Below the pieces are notes generated by a model. It saw only the letters and a list, made by a program, of their open reading frames with translations, was not told where the DNA came from and ran no database searches. From JAHRVQ01 sp963976815 (GTDB lineage Bacteria > Pseudomonadota > Gammaproteobacteria > Pseudomonadales > Azotimanducaceae): a DNA stretch of 64,000 bases. Location of the stretch: positions 186,001-250,000 of the forward strand of contig CAXBLU010000004.1 of the NCBI GenBank assembly GCA_963976815.1. Direction: 5' to 3'. The first letter of the stretch is position 1; each line of letters starts with the position of its first letter. Positions 31,133 through 39,236 of this stretch are shown here, piece by piece. Position numbers and translations under genes: made by a program.

Positions 31133-33827
31133 AGGCCACCTCCCTTTCCTGACGAGCGAATCGACCGGGGGCCAGGGTCTGCAGCGCAATTAGACTCTGG
31201 TTCACGGCATCATCCCAACCGACCTTCCATCCGAGACTAAGATTGGCTTGATGGAGTTCAATTGCCTGTTCTTCAAAGGGATATGCCTGCTCTTCTAAGA
31301 GCAATTGATACTGGTCCTGTTCAAGGGTGTTGAGACCTTTGGGTCTCTCCGAGGCAAGTAGGTCTTCTGCCAACACTTGGTACAAGCGGGCATTTGCGAG
31401 GTTCGCCTGGGTGACAAACTCCAGCACAGCAAAGGATGTAACATCCTCATAGGCCGTCAGACTTAGCTGCAATGCACGTTGTTTTTTCTGCAGTGATCGT
31501 TTCAACGGCTGGCGGAGTGATATTGATTTAAACGCCTTAAACTGATCTTCCGCAAGTACAAAGCTAGACCCCGCAGCGAGAAATCTCATACGCTCGGTAG
31601 TTTGGTCCATTACTTTTACGCGATCCCGAATTTTACGTAACCAGAATCGACGTTTGGCGGGTTCATCATTGTGTTGATAGAGCAAATCCATGTGATGCAT
31701 CGCCTCTAATTGCAGGGCGACGGGATCCGGATGATTGTGGGCATAAAAGCGGAAGTGCTCGATGGCAAGTGGCAGGTTGCCGGCTTCTAGATAGAGTTCT
31801 GCGGCCCGATATCGCCTTTTGGCTCTATCAATACTCGCAATACCCCGATCGTCAAAGTGATCGGCGAGCAATTCTGCCGCTGCAGCTTCCAATCTGCCAG
31901 ACGTTTCATAAAGCCCAATCAGGCGAAGCGAAATTTCCTTAGCATGATCGTCAGGGTAGGTCTGCCGGTAGCGCTTCAGCTGGTCAATCGCAGCCGCATC
32001 ATCCCCCGCCCGCTCGTATAGCGCGGCAATATCATATTGAGCATCCCGGGATAATGCCGCCTTAGGGTCAATGCGTTCTAAATCCCGATAGAACTCAATC
32101 GCCAGGGTTAGATCTCCCGACCGTTCTGCCCGTTCGCCTTGCTTAAATACCGTTGCGAGTAACCGTTCATGTATTTCACTGGTGCTTCTGGCTTGTTGAA
32201 GCGTACGGTAAATCCTCGCAGCCAACGCAAAATCACCGAGCTCAAAGGCACTATGGCCCATGATTCTTCGGGCGGTCTCCACATCCTCCACGTTTTGCAC
32301 CATTGCCGCAGCAAGTTCAGCGACCTTTAGAGCTCGTTCAAAGTTCTGTTGTTGGAATAACAGGCTTGCGGCTTTGAGTTGGCTGGTTGCCGCCCTTGAA
32401 TCTTCACCAAATAAAATAACAAACCGTAGATTGGCATCAATCTGAACCTCGGGACTCGACCCTTCGCTACCGAGCACCACAGCATAGGCAGACTCTTTTG
32501 CAAATTCAGAGGTGCTATCGGCTGCGATTACCCCCTCGTACTCAACAAGTGCCTGCTCGAGTTCTCCGCCATCCGATAGGGCCTCTGCTAACAAGAAGCG
32601 TTTCTCCTGACCATCGGGATCACCGGCAAAGTTAAGCAACCATATCCGGTAAGCCCGGGCGGCACTTAGATAGTCCTCGCTCTTATTGCTTTGTTGGGCG
32701 GCTGCGTGAAGGCGTTGAATATGTCTTTCCAACATCGGCTTGAGTTCAGCCCGGTAAACGCTAAACACCTCCTCACCATGGAGGTCATAAAATTCACTTT
32801 GCTTGCCATAACGTTCAATAAAAGACAGCTCGAGAGTCGGGATGGTATCCACAAACCCGGCTTCTCTTTGCGTCCCGATCACCTGTAGGGCGATTTTGGG
32901 TGCATCTCGATGCATGGGGTTTTCCACCAGGAAGGTTGACCAGGTTGCAGCGCTGTCGGCGAAGCGGGTTTTGGCTAAATACCAATCCCCCAGCGCGCGA
33001 TAAACATCAGTTTGCCAATCTGGTTTACCGCGCTCGGCCATCAGTTCTGCCAACGCAACTGGGCCGTCGGCGTAATCAAGGGTAATCACCACCACCCGAA
33101 GTAGATCTCGTTTGAGTTCCTCATAACGTCCATCAATCTCTGCGAGCTGAGCCAATTGAGCTAGCGCATCCGCGGCCATGTCGAGGGCACCATCGAGATC
33201 GCCACGCTTGAATCTAACCCAGGTCAACATATAGCGAGCATGGAGCTGATACTGACCTGACTGCTCACTGACCTTTGCATAGTCAGATTCAGCGGCAATG
33301 TAATCATCACGGGAAAAATAGATTTCCGCTCGACGAAATCTTGCCTCCCGGGTCGCAGGATCATCGCCACCCAGATCAATAAGTTGTATAAGAGCGGTTA
33401 GAACATGATCCGGAGCACCTTTGAGCTCCTGCATTTTGGCGAGTTGATAGGAAACCTCCGACTGACTTTGATGGTCGGCCTCAAGGCTTTTGAGTTCCTC
33501 TAAAGCTGCAATAGGCAGGTCGTAATTGATCCCTTCAACACCATCAACGATTTGTTGGTCAACGGCCATGAGGCGCAACTGCGCAAGCCTTTTGGCAACC
33601 AGATAGTGTTGCTGAGGATCTTCGCTGGCGAATTTTACCTTTTCGAACCTTACAATTAGGTCTGCAACCGTTGCAGCCTCGAGGGGACGGACCTCTGAGA
33701 TAGGCGCCTCAAAGCTGGAAAGAATTTTTCCAACCTTTGGAGATTCGGGTTTATAAATGTCTTCCTTAAAGAATCCGCAGGAGGTCAGTAGACTCAACCC
33801 TGGCAATATTAAGAGGTAACGTTTCAC
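31113..33827 (-). CDS. Large TPR-repeat lipoprotein
   Basis: Lipoprotein of 904 residues (lipobox LTSC at about residues 14-17). Almost the whole chain is built of TPR-like helix pairs, e.g. ATREARFRRAEIYFSRDDY, YQLHARYMLTWVRFKRGD, AQYDIAALYERAGDDAAAID, and ELYLEAGNLPLAIEHFRFYA. Such proteins form curved periplasmic scaffolds. It overlaps the upstream gene by 4 bp and the downstream TPR gene by 20 bp. By analogy with Glt/Agm gliding and Tol-type complexes, it may reach from the outer membrane to AgmX-like; that is inference. Confidence 0.85.
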   Translation of the reverse strand: MKRYLLILPGLSLLTSCGFFKEDIYKPESPKVGKILSSFEAPISEVRPLEAATVADLIVRFEKVKFASEDPQQHYLVAKRLAQLRLMAVDQQIVDGVEGINYDLPIAALEELKSLEADHQSQSEVSYQLAKMQELKGAPDHVLTALIQLIDLGGDDPATREARFRRAEIYFSRDDYIAAESDYAKVSEQSGQYQLHARYMLTWVRFKRGDLDGALDMAADALAQLAQLAEIDGRYEELKRDLLRVVVITLDYADGPVALAELMAERGKPDWQTDVYRALGDWYLAKTRFADSAATWSTFLVENPMHRDAPKIALQVIGTQREAGFVDTIPTLELSFIERYGKQSEFYDLHGEEVFSVYRAELKPMLERHIQRLHAAAQQSNKSEDYLSAARAYRIWLLNFAGDPDGQEKRFLLAEALSDGGELEQALVEYEGVIAADSTSEFAKESAYAVVLGSEGSSPEVQIDANLRFVILFGEDSRAATSQLKAASLLFQQQNFERALKVAELAAAMVQNVEDVETARRIMGHSAFELGDFALAARIYRTLQQARSTSEIHERLLATVFKQGERAERSGDLTLAIEFYRDLERIDPKAALSRDAQYDIAALYERAGDDAAAIDQLKRYRQTYPDDHAKEISLRLIGLYETSGRLEAAAAELLADHFDDRGIASIDRAKRRYRAAELYLEAGNLPLAIEHFRFYAHNHPDPVALQLEAMHHMDLLYQHNDEPAKRRFWLRKIRDRVKVMDQTTERMRFLAAGSSFVLAEDQFKAFKSISLRQPLKRSLQKKQRALQLSLTAYEDVTSFAVLEFVTQANLANARLYQVLAEDLLASERPKGLNTLEQDQYQLLLEEQAYPFEEQAIELHQANLSLGWKVGWDDAVNQSLIALQTLAPGRFARQEREVAYVDSAQ

Positions 33828-35767
33828 GGTGCTGCCTCCGCTAGAAATTGCCGATCTAACAATCGGGCAATGTCATATTCCAGGCCATTCGCCTGGGCCG
33901 TGAGCAAACGTTGATCCTGATCAATATAGTCCATCATGCTGGCGATCAGAGACCCTCGAGCATTACCCAGGGCCACCGCGGTACGTTGGCTTAAGGTATC
34001 TGCAGCGGCAGAAAGCTGTGTGATGCGACGACTGACGTTATTGTTGGCTAGCGCGGACGAGGGTAGTTGCGCAGCGGAGCTATTGATTCGTGTGATACGT
34101 TGTTTGAGTGTCTGGGCAGCTGCCAGGCGGCCAGTTATGAGATCACGCTGCTGTTGTCGCCGTTTGGGAATCGCTTCATAAATCTGATAAGTCACCAGAC
34201 CTTTTAATCTTGATATGCGGACCATTTCGGTCTGCCCATGGCCCACAGATAGCTGATCAATTGCTTTCAGCAACGCCGCTTCTTCAGCCGTTGCAAATCG
34301 ACTCAGGTCATCGGTAATTCTATAGTTACGAGTCGACAGGTCCGACAAGTCAGCTTCTAACGTTCGAATTAGGCCGTCACTAGCAACGGCCAGATCATCC
34401 TCTTGAATACGTTTTCTTGCGGCCTCGGTTCTGCGTAGTTGTTCTGCGTCCACAACCTGCAGAATGCTTAAGTCCTGCTGGCGGCGTTTTAGGTCTTTGT
34501 ATGCGAGGTCTAGAGATTGCCAGCGGCGGGCGGACCGTTGTACCGATTCATCCGCAAGCCAGGAAGTCCAGTCATCGTGACCCAGGCCCTTCGCCAACCA
34601 CAATAAGAGAGAGCCCTCATTACCGTCATTACTCTCATTACTCTCATTATTCGCTTTGCCCAGCACCCAGTCTGGATTGTGTAGTTGGTCCGACAGGGTA
34701 TTGCCAAAGTCTGAGAGACTTTGGCTTTGGCTCTCTAAGGTATCAAGGGCCGTAAGATAAGTCCCATAGGCCGCCTCTTCACCGGAGGATTGCAGTAAGG
34801 CATAACCCAGCCCACTCGGAGCCGCGGTGGCGGCTCGATGCCAGGGATAGTTCTGCCACAGGTGATGCCAGATTGCCGCTGCATTTTCATAATGCCCGGC
34901 TTGCATATCAATTCGCGCTAATCGTGCGAGCGCCATAGGACCATATTGGTATGACGCTGACACTTTGGCCAGAACCTGGCGTGCCCTGTCCTCGTGTAGC
35001 CTGTCCTCTTGTAGCCTGTCCTCGTGTAGCCTGTCCTCGCGTGCTTGCTTGTTTTGTATGTTGGCGTTCAGGGTGTCTGCTTGAGCGTTTGACCGGTGGG
35101 CGGATTCCGCGAGATAAATATCCGCCAGAGCAACCCTGCCCCGCTCGGTTAGTAACAGTTGTTCAAGATTCCGAGCCGGTAACGCAACAAGGCTTTGTAG
35201 ATGGCGAGCCGCTGTAGCAGGATCTCTGTCGACAACTGAACTCGCGAGATTGAATCGACCATAAAACTGATATACATCAGACAGGTCTAGATTTTCCAGG
35301 GCAACTTCCGCCGCTTCAAATCGCAGGTTTATTCGGGCTGATTCCGCCAGCAGAAAGTAATAATGGCGATCATCCAGATTGAACTGTTCAAGGGCTTCGA
35401 GGTGAGTGTCTAATAAAGGCCAGTCACGCCTACGGTATGCATCCCGGGCAAGATACAGGTGTAGACGTGACTGGTTCTCGGGCAACAGTGACCCCTCATC
35501 GAGGTCGTTAATTAGCTCTCGCCCGTGGGCGAGGTATCCCAACTCCAGGCTTGCCGAAGCCTGGACCAGTATCAATTCAGGGCTAACTTGCCCCTTTAAC
35601 TTGTAGTACTCGGCAACCCCATAGGCTGACCGATACTCACCCTGCAATTGCTCATACAGGGTGTGATGCAGAGGCAGGCTTTGCCTGGATAAGCGCGTTT
35701 GTCCTGCCTCGGCGATCTGCGTCAATATCACGCAAAGCACCAGTAATGATCCAATTTGCCCGTACAT
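33824..35767 (-). CDS. Exported helical-repeat protein with coiled-coil C-terminus
   Basis: Exported protein of 647 residues with a signal peptide (IGSLLVLCVILTQIAEAG). The first half is TPR-like (LILVQASASLELGYLAHGRELI, HYYFLLAESARINLRFEAAEVAL). The second half is a charged coiled-coil-like region rich in Arg, Gln and Leu. Two internal tandem repeats are visible: four EDRLH/EDRLQ units and an NES-NES-ND run. Family not recognised. It starts the TPR block, 32 bp after the preceding gene's stop, and overlaps the big TPR gene by 4 bp. Confidence 0.75.
   Translation of the reverse strand: MYGQIGSLLVLCVILTQIAEAGQTRLSRQSLPLHHTLYEQLQGEYRSAYGVAEYYKLKGQVSPELILVQASASLELGYLAHGRELINDLDEGSLLPENQSRLHLYLARDAYRRRDWPLLDTHLEALEQFNLDDRHYYFLLAESARINLRFEAAEVALENLDLSDVYQFYGRFNLASSVVDRDPATAARHLQSLVALPARNLEQLLLTERGRVALADIYLAESAHRSNAQADTLNANIQNKQAREDRLHEDRLQEDRLHEDRARQVLAKVSASYQYGPMALARLARIDMQAGHYENAAAIWHHLWQNYPWHRAATAAPSGLGYALLQSSGEEAAYGTYLTALDTLESQSQSLSDFGNTLSDQLHNPDWVLGKANNESNESNDGNEGSLLLWLAKGLGHDDWTSWLADESVQRSARRWQSLDLAYKDLKRRQQDLSILQVVDAEQLRRTEAARKRIQEDDLAVASDGLIRTLEADLSDLSTRNYRITDDLSRFATAEEAALLKAIDQLSVGHGQTEMVRISRLKGLVTYQIYEAIPKRRQQQRDLITGRLAAAQTLKQRITRINSSAAQLPSSALANNNVSRRITQLSAAADTLSQRTAVALGNARGSLIASMMDYIDQDQRLLTAQANGLEYDIARLLDRQFLAEAAP
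34986..35045. repeat. In-frame 15-bp tandem repeat (four copies)
   Basis: Units CTGTCCTCGTGTAGC, CTGTCCTCTTGTAGC, CTGTCCTCGTGTAGC, CTGTCCTCGCGTGCT encode the EDRLH/EDRLQ pentapeptides of the helical-repeat protein at 33824-35767. Confidence 0.88.
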
Positions 35768-35799
35768 GTTTAAACACCGGTTTAGAACACCTATGCGTA

Positions 35800-36324
35800 T
35801 TAAAAGGCGGTCGCTACAAATTCTGGTTGCTGACTGCCGGTGTTGTCCGTCACCTGCAGTTCGATAAATACCGGTTCGAAGGATTGCTCAAACTCCAATG
35901 TCACGGCGCGCTTATAGTCCCGGTCCGATGGTCCCTTACCGGTAAAAAATGCGGTCACGCGATTCATGCCCTGTTTCGCATTCCCTACATATAATTTTTG
36001 AACACCGCCTTGATAGAGCGCGTTGACTTGTCGCTCGGTGTACAGGTGATGGGTCACGTCTTTGCCATTTAGTTTTAGGCTAACGGCATCAAGGGCAAAC
36101 AGCTCACCCAGATCCATAGAAAGAAAAACCGCAACTCTTGAGCTTGCTGGATACAGCAAGTCCTCCTCTAACAATTGCAATTGGGCGTTAAGCTGCAATA
36201 ACTCAGCTTCAAGATTATTTTCCTGGGGTTTTTCTGACAGGTTTTGTTGATCTTCTGCTCCATGGGCATCAAGGGTCAGCATGAGGGCCAGGCAAATAAT
36301 CAGGGTGTTAACAACATAGCGCAT
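35800..36324 (-). CDS. Exported protein of unknown family
   Basis: Exported protein of 174 residues. Signal peptide NTLIICLALMLTLDAHG is followed by a short coiled coil (ENNLEAELLQLNAQLQLLEEDLL) and a beta-rich domain with VAVFLSMDLGELFALDAVSLKLNG and KAVTLEFEQ-like strands (RAVTLEFEQSFEPVFIELQV). No family recognised. Its ATG overlaps the tlpA stop (TGATG), so it is translationally coupled to a thioredoxin-like protein. No regulator-type HTH is visible, so database labels as a transcription factor would be doubtful. Confidence 0.72.
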   Translation of the reverse strand: MRYVVNTLIICLALMLTLDAHGAEDQQNLSEKPQENNLEAELLQLNAQLQLLEEDLLYPASSRVAVFLSMDLGELFALDAVSLKLNGKDVTHHLYTERQVNALYQGGVQKLYVGNAKQGMNRVTAFFTGKGPSDRDYKRAVTLEFEQSFEPVFIELQVTDNTGSQQPEFVATAF

Positions 36325-36839
36325 CAGTCTGCCACTCCATTGTTTTGAGCCCGCAGCAACGCTTTTAACCGATTCACATAGAGATTCTCATCGCCGGGCT
36401 TATAGCCTCGGTGGATGTAATTAATTTTTCCATCACGGCCAACCAATACCGAAAATGGCATGGCATTGACGTCAAAGGCTTCACTCACATATTGGTCTGT
36501 ATCAAGCAGCAGTGGGAAGTTCACCTTAAGGCGTTCGACAATCCGTCTGGCCTTGTCCTGCTTCTCATCCACGTTGACACCCAAAACCGTAAAGCCCATA
36601 GATTCATAGCGATCATGGATTTTTTGCAGAATTGGCATTTCCTGTCTGCAGGGTCCGCACCAGGAGGCCCAGAAGTTAATTAACACAACCTGACCCCGAA
36701 GCTCCTCAAGTCGCATATTGCTGCCATCCATGGCCTTAAGCGTAAAGTCGGGTACGGTCTCATCAAGATCCACCGCACTTGCTGTAAAAGCTGCCGACAG
36801 ACCAACTATTGCAAACATAACGATCAACATTTTTTTCAT
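36324..36839 (-). CDS. TlpA-family thioredoxin-like protein
   Basis: Periplasmic redox protein of 171 residues with signal peptide MLIVMFAIVGLSAAFTASA. The thioredoxin-fold active site is WASWCGPCRQE, with the cis-Pro segment AFDVNAMPFSVLVGRDG. TlpA/ResA relatives reduce or shape disulfides of cytochrome or metal-binding proteins. Here it sits between apbE (4-bp overlap) and an unknown exported protein, in the predicted regulon with several CxxCH haem proteins and a CGCN-tailed lipoprotein that could be clients. Confidence 0.92.
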   Translation of the reverse strand: MKKMLIVMFAIVGLSAAFTASAVDLDETVPDFTLKAMDGSNMRLEELRGQVVLINFWASWCGPCRQEMPILQKIHDRYESMGFTVLGVNVDEKQDKARRIVERLKVNFPLLLDTDQYVSEAFDVNAMPFSVLVGRDGKINYIHRGYKPGDENLYVNRLKALLRAQNNGVAD

Positions 36840-37876
36840 AGCACACCTGCCATCTTGGGTTCCGCAAGTGGCATTAGCCCTTCCGACATATGGACATGTC
36901 CGCTGCCATCTACCACGATGGCATCAATGCCAATCAAGTGATCAATCAATTCGATGCCTTTATCTACACCCATAACAAACACGCTAGTAGACAGCGCATC
37001 GGTAGCAGTGGTCTCTGCACCCACAATGGTGACGGAGCTGACTGATCGAGCTGAATCGCCCGACTTAGGATCAATGATGTGGTGGTATCGCACTCCGTCC
37101 TGTTCAAAGAATCGTTCGTAATCGCCTGATGTCGAGACAGAGGCATCCATCAGTGGCAACACCACTACCTGTGCATTGGCCCTTCGTGGATCTTTAACAC
37201 CAACTACCCAGGGCTCGCCGAGCCGATCTCCGATGATGCGGCTGTCACCACCGGCGCTGACCATGGCTTGTTCAATGCCTAGCCCACGTAAGATTTTGAT
37301 GGATTGATCAACCGCATGACCTTTGGCGATACCGCCGAGATCAACGTAGACATGGTCATGATGAAAACGAATGGCGTGATTTCGATGATCCAGTTCTAGG
37401 TGGCGATAGTTGATGGCTTCAACAGCTTCGCGCAAGGTGTCTGAATCAGGTTTTTTGCCTTCTCGATAATCGTAATAACGCCCTGCGGATGCATAGGTCA
37501 CATCAAATGCACCGCCGGTTAAGATGGAGTATCCCTGGCTGCGATTAATCAGACCAAAAAGCTCATCACCCACGGGGACAAATTCTTTTGCGCCTTTAGA
37601 ATTCAGTTGGGACAGTAGACTAGACTTAATATAGGGGCTCATTGCAGCATCAATGCGGCGCATTTCCGCCATCACATCAGCGATGGCATCACAGGCCAGA
37701 ATTTCATTTTCGTGCCAGAGTTCAACCCGAATCTCGGTTCCCATAATCGCGGCTTCGCCCTGCCACCATTGACCGGTGCCGGCAGACTCTATTGCAACAC
37801 ACGCATCATTTTGCAGTTGGGCGAAACTTTGCGACGCCGTTATTAACGTGAGCGCTGCTAGACCGATTTTTAACAT
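36836..37876 (-). CDS. apbE: FAD:protein FMN transferase (ApbE family)
   Basis: Exported enzyme of 346 residues that attaches FMN to Thr/Ser of target proteins. Start is ATG 37876 with GTGGAG 9 bp upstream; the GTG six codons earlier is the alternative. Signal peptide LKIGLAALTLITASQSFAQ. Motifs: VDLGGIAKGHAVDQSI, VSAGGDSRIIG, HHIIDPKSGD, and VGAETTATDALSTSVFVMG (Mg/FAD-binding). No FMN-binding domain with a credible attachment motif is coded in the window, so the target is unknown. First gene of the 11-gene operon. Confidence 0.93.
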   Translation of the reverse strand: MLKIGLAALTLITASQSFAQLQNDACVAIESAGTGQWWQGEAAIMGTEIRVELWHENEILACDAIADVMAEMRRIDAAMSPYIKSSLLSQLNSKGAKEFVPVGDELFGLINRSQGYSILTGGAFDVTYASAGRYYDYREGKKPDSDTLREAVEAINYRHLELDHRNHAIRFHHDHVYVDLGGIAKGHAVDQSIKILRGLGIEQAMVSAGGDSRIIGDRLGEPWVVGVKDPRRANAQVVVLPLMDASVSTSGDYERFFEQDGVRYHHIIDPKSGDSARSVSSVTIVGAETTATDALSTSVFVMGVDKGIELIDHLIGIDAIVVDGSGHVHMSEGLMPLAEPKMAGVL

Positions 37877-38035
37877 TGCTGTTCTCCACTTCACTTGTCA
37901 CATCACCTGCCACTTCACGTTTCCGCGACATAAAAGCAGTGTTGTCGCAATCACTTTGGATTGCGAACGCAATGTTCAAATCTGTGGAGAGCATCATGGG
38001 GAAACTGTGAACCAGCCGAGGTTTCGTGAGCTAAC

Positions 38036-38051
38036 TGTGACGTGAGTCACA
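38036..38051 (-). promoter_or_regulatory. CRP/FNR-family-type palindromic site upstream of apbE operon
   Basis: TGTGACGTGAGTCACA on the plus strand; read toward apbE it is TGTGACTCACGTCACA, matching the site at 20108-20123 at 15 of 16 bases. It lies 159 bp before the apbE start, between that gene and the end of the MarR-GNAT gene. Nothing else was recognised in 37877-38164. Confidence 0.65.
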
Positions 38052-38164
38052 GGCCAGGCAGGCAGGTCTTGGCTGGATTTGGTTTGCGGGCCTTACTAAC
38101 AACATAACTACGTCGCAATCCCCAAAACCCACCAGGCTTGCAGTGGAGAGAACAAACAGCGGGA

Positions 38165-39148
38165 TTAAAGCTTTTTTTTCAGCTCCATTTCCAGCTCTAT
38201 TTCCAGCTCTATTTCCATATAGACATCAGCTCTAGAATAATCACTGGTCTGGGGAAATGGTTTTTGGACAAAACCAAGACGTTTATATAGTCCAATCGCG
38301 GGGGCAAGTACCGAGTTCGTTTCGAGGAACAACCTGGTAAAACCCATTTGCCTCGCCTGATTGATAATGGCAAGCCCTAATAGCTTGCCAGCACCACCGG
38401 CCCGTACGGCCTTCTCGACCCCCATCTTTGCCAACTCCGCGACGGAGTCACTGTGGCGGATCAACGCACAGGTACCCACAATTGCTCCCCGGGGATCCCG
38501 AGCGAACAGAATTGTGCCGCCCGGTCGAATAATATAGCCCTCGGGATCATCTAGTGCTCGACGGTCTGCAGCTTCCATTTCAAAGTACTCGTCAATCCAA
38601 CGTTGATTGATCGCACTAAAGTACCTGGCCAGTTCCGGTGTAAAACCAATAATTTCGTAGCCTGCTGGGTTAGTGTTATAGCGTTTGTTAAATCGTTGGA
38701 TAAACGATTCTTGAACCAGAGACCGCTCCAGGGATTCAACGTGGGCAAGAAAGTCGACGCCGGTTTCATCAATGAGTTCCGACAGCGCTGCATCAATAAG
38801 CAGCCAGGTCTCCGATAAACGCTGCCGATTAGCTTTGGCTGAAGCAGACAATGCCAAGACCCGACGACGCTTATCCTTTGGATCTTTGTAGGCCGCCAGA
38901 TATCCCCGGGCAATCATCTCTTTTGCAATTTGATTCACCGAAGGATGGGTAATCCCAATTCCCCGGGCAATGTCGGTGACGGAACTGGGGCCACGTTCGG
39001 CGAGGTAGTAGAAGACGGGAAACCATTTAGGCTCAAAATCGAGATCACATTGTTTATAGATCTTGATGCCATCCTGCATCAAACGATCGGAAAGCCGTTT
39101 TAGCCGGCTCCCTAGCGCAAGGGGGCCAAGTTGACGAAGCATGTCCAT
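38165..39148 (-). CDS. MarR-type winged-helix regulator fused to GNAT acetyltransferase
   Basis: Bifunctional protein of 327 residues. The start is ATG 39148 (MDMLRQLGPLALGSRLKRL). Residues about 1-140 are a MarR-like winged helix (GPSSVTDIARGIGITHPSVNQIAKEMIARGYL, KDKRRRVLALS). Residues about 150-315 are a GNAT domain (MGVEKAVRAGGAGKLLGLAIINQA, RLFLETNSVLAPAIGLYKRLGF). The C-terminus is a repetitive EIELEIELEMELKKK from 12-bp tandem units. A palindromic operator lies 34-45 bp upstream, so it probably regulates itself and the divergent acyltransferase gene. Confidence 0.88.
   Translation of the reverse strand: MDMLRQLGPLALGSRLKRLSDRLMQDGIKIYKQCDLDFEPKWFPVFYYLAERGPSSVTDIARGIGITHPSVNQIAKEMIARGYLAAYKDPKDKRRRVLALSASAKANRQRLSETWLLIDAALSELIDETGVDFLAHVESLERSLVQESFIQRFNKRYNTNPAGYEIIGFTPELARYFSAINQRWIDEYFEMEAADRRALDDPEGYIIRPGGTILFARDPRGAIVGTCALIRHSDSVAELAKMGVEKAVRAGGAGKLLGLAIINQARQMGFTRLFLETNSVLAPAIGLYKRLGFVQKPFPQTSDYSRADVYMEIELEIELEMELKKKL
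38187..38216. repeat. In-frame 12-bp tandem units at the MarR-GNAT 3' end
   Basis: ATTTCCAGCTCT twice plus a partial copy; minus-strand reading gives EIEL repeats just before the stop codon. Confidence 0.8.
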
Positions 39149-39181
39149 TGCATAAACCTGGTGTGAATCACCACTAATTGA

Positions 39182-39193
39182 GTAGTTAACTAC
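39182..39193. promoter_or_regulatory. Perfect 12-bp palindrome, candidate MarR operator
   Basis: GTAGTTAACTAC is an exact inverted repeat of the TAGTTAACTA kind often bound by MarR proteins. It lies between the divergent MarR-GNAT gene (start 39148) and the acyltransferase gene (start about 39237). Confidence 0.6.
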
Positions 39194-39236
39194 GTAATAT
39201 ACTCTATAACTTTCGTCCGTCAAGATTCCCTTCGGA

